Source: Nocardioidaceae bacterium
Lineage (GTDB): Bacteria > Actinomycetota > Actinomycetes > Propionibacteriales > Nocardioidaceae
Assembly (NCBI GenBank): GCA_013811715.1
Contig: JACCUS010000399.1
Coordinates: 1 to 6,720, forward strand
Reading direction: 5' to 3'
DNA length: 6,720 nucleotides
The notes under the pieces are model-generated. The model ran no database searches and was not told where the DNA came from. It was given only the letters and a program-made list of their open reading frames with translations. Position 1 is the first letter of the stretch, and each line of letters opens with the position of its first letter. Shown in pieces: positions 6,638 to 6,720 of this stretch. The position numbers and the translations under genes were made by a program.

Positions 6638-6651
6638 ACGATAGGGCTATC
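6638..6651 (-). promoter_or_regulatory. Palindrome and possible -10 upstream of the antiporter
   Basis: GATAG-GG-CTATC at 6640-6651 is a 5-bp inverted repeat 38 to 49 bases upstream of the GTG start. Read on the minus strand, its downstream half overlaps TATCGT (6638-6643), a passable -10 hexamer placed to give a leader of about 30 bases. No good -35 is present. If real, a regulator bound at the palindrome would block the promoter. The remaining bases from 6603 to 6720 show no supportable gene. Confidence 0.28.
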
Positions 6652-6720
6652 CGGCCCCGAAGGGAGGCAAGTCTGGGAAATCGTGCGGCCGGCACCGGGT
6701 CATTTGCCGGGCAGAAGGTG

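Noticed and set aside
6651..6692. CCGGCC and GGCCGG inverted repeat with a 30-base loop
   Set aside because: Six-base all-G/C words recur by chance in this composition, and the loop is long.
6700..6720. Possible end of a minus-strand gene (six codons then TGA) entering from the right edge
   Set aside because: Only six codons are visible, so any random frame would look the same.
6661..6720. Possible plus-strand gene start at GTG 6683 after AGGGAGG at 6661-6667
   Set aside because: The 15-base spacer is too long for a ribosome site, and only 12 codons are visible, with no recognisable protein sequence.

Overview
The window is high-GC DNA with strong third-position GC bias, GTG and TTG starts, and an FHA / Ser-Thr kinase gene set. 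This points to an actinobacterium, perhaps of the Nocardioides/Propionibacteriales type. The lineage is an inference from protein style, not from a marker gene. I see no rRNA, tRNA, CRISPR array, insertion sequence or phage gene.

Layout. Positions 1-167 (minus) hold the first 55 codons of an unrecognised protein that runs off the left edge. Positions 271-1062 (minus) encode a soluble, kinase-domain-only Ser/Thr kinase, with a 7-bp hairpin just past its stop. A 171-bp divergent spacer (1063-1233) separates it from a tight three-gene plus-strand operon: a two-Rossmann FAD/NAD(P)-type oxidoreductase with a TTG start (1234-2823), a four-helix membrane protein of unknown family (2833-3258), and a zinc-ribbon + FHA protein with an N-terminal domain of unknown function (3260-4576). 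The operon ends 16 bp from a convergent CPA2-type cation:proton antiporter with a UspA-like cytoplasmic tail (4593-6602, minus). Positions 6603-6720 hold the antiporter's 5' region, with a small palindrome, and no supportable gene.

How the genes may work together. A kinase that writes phospho-Thr, an FHA protein that could read it, a flavoprotein and a small membrane protein sit together, three of them co-transcribed. The simplest model is a phospho-dependent signalling module in which the FHA protein docks to phosphorylated partners and the flavoprotein and membrane protein form a redox or membrane-associated output. The gene arrangement is seen directly; the functional link is inference. 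The antiporter is convergent and probably an independent unit.
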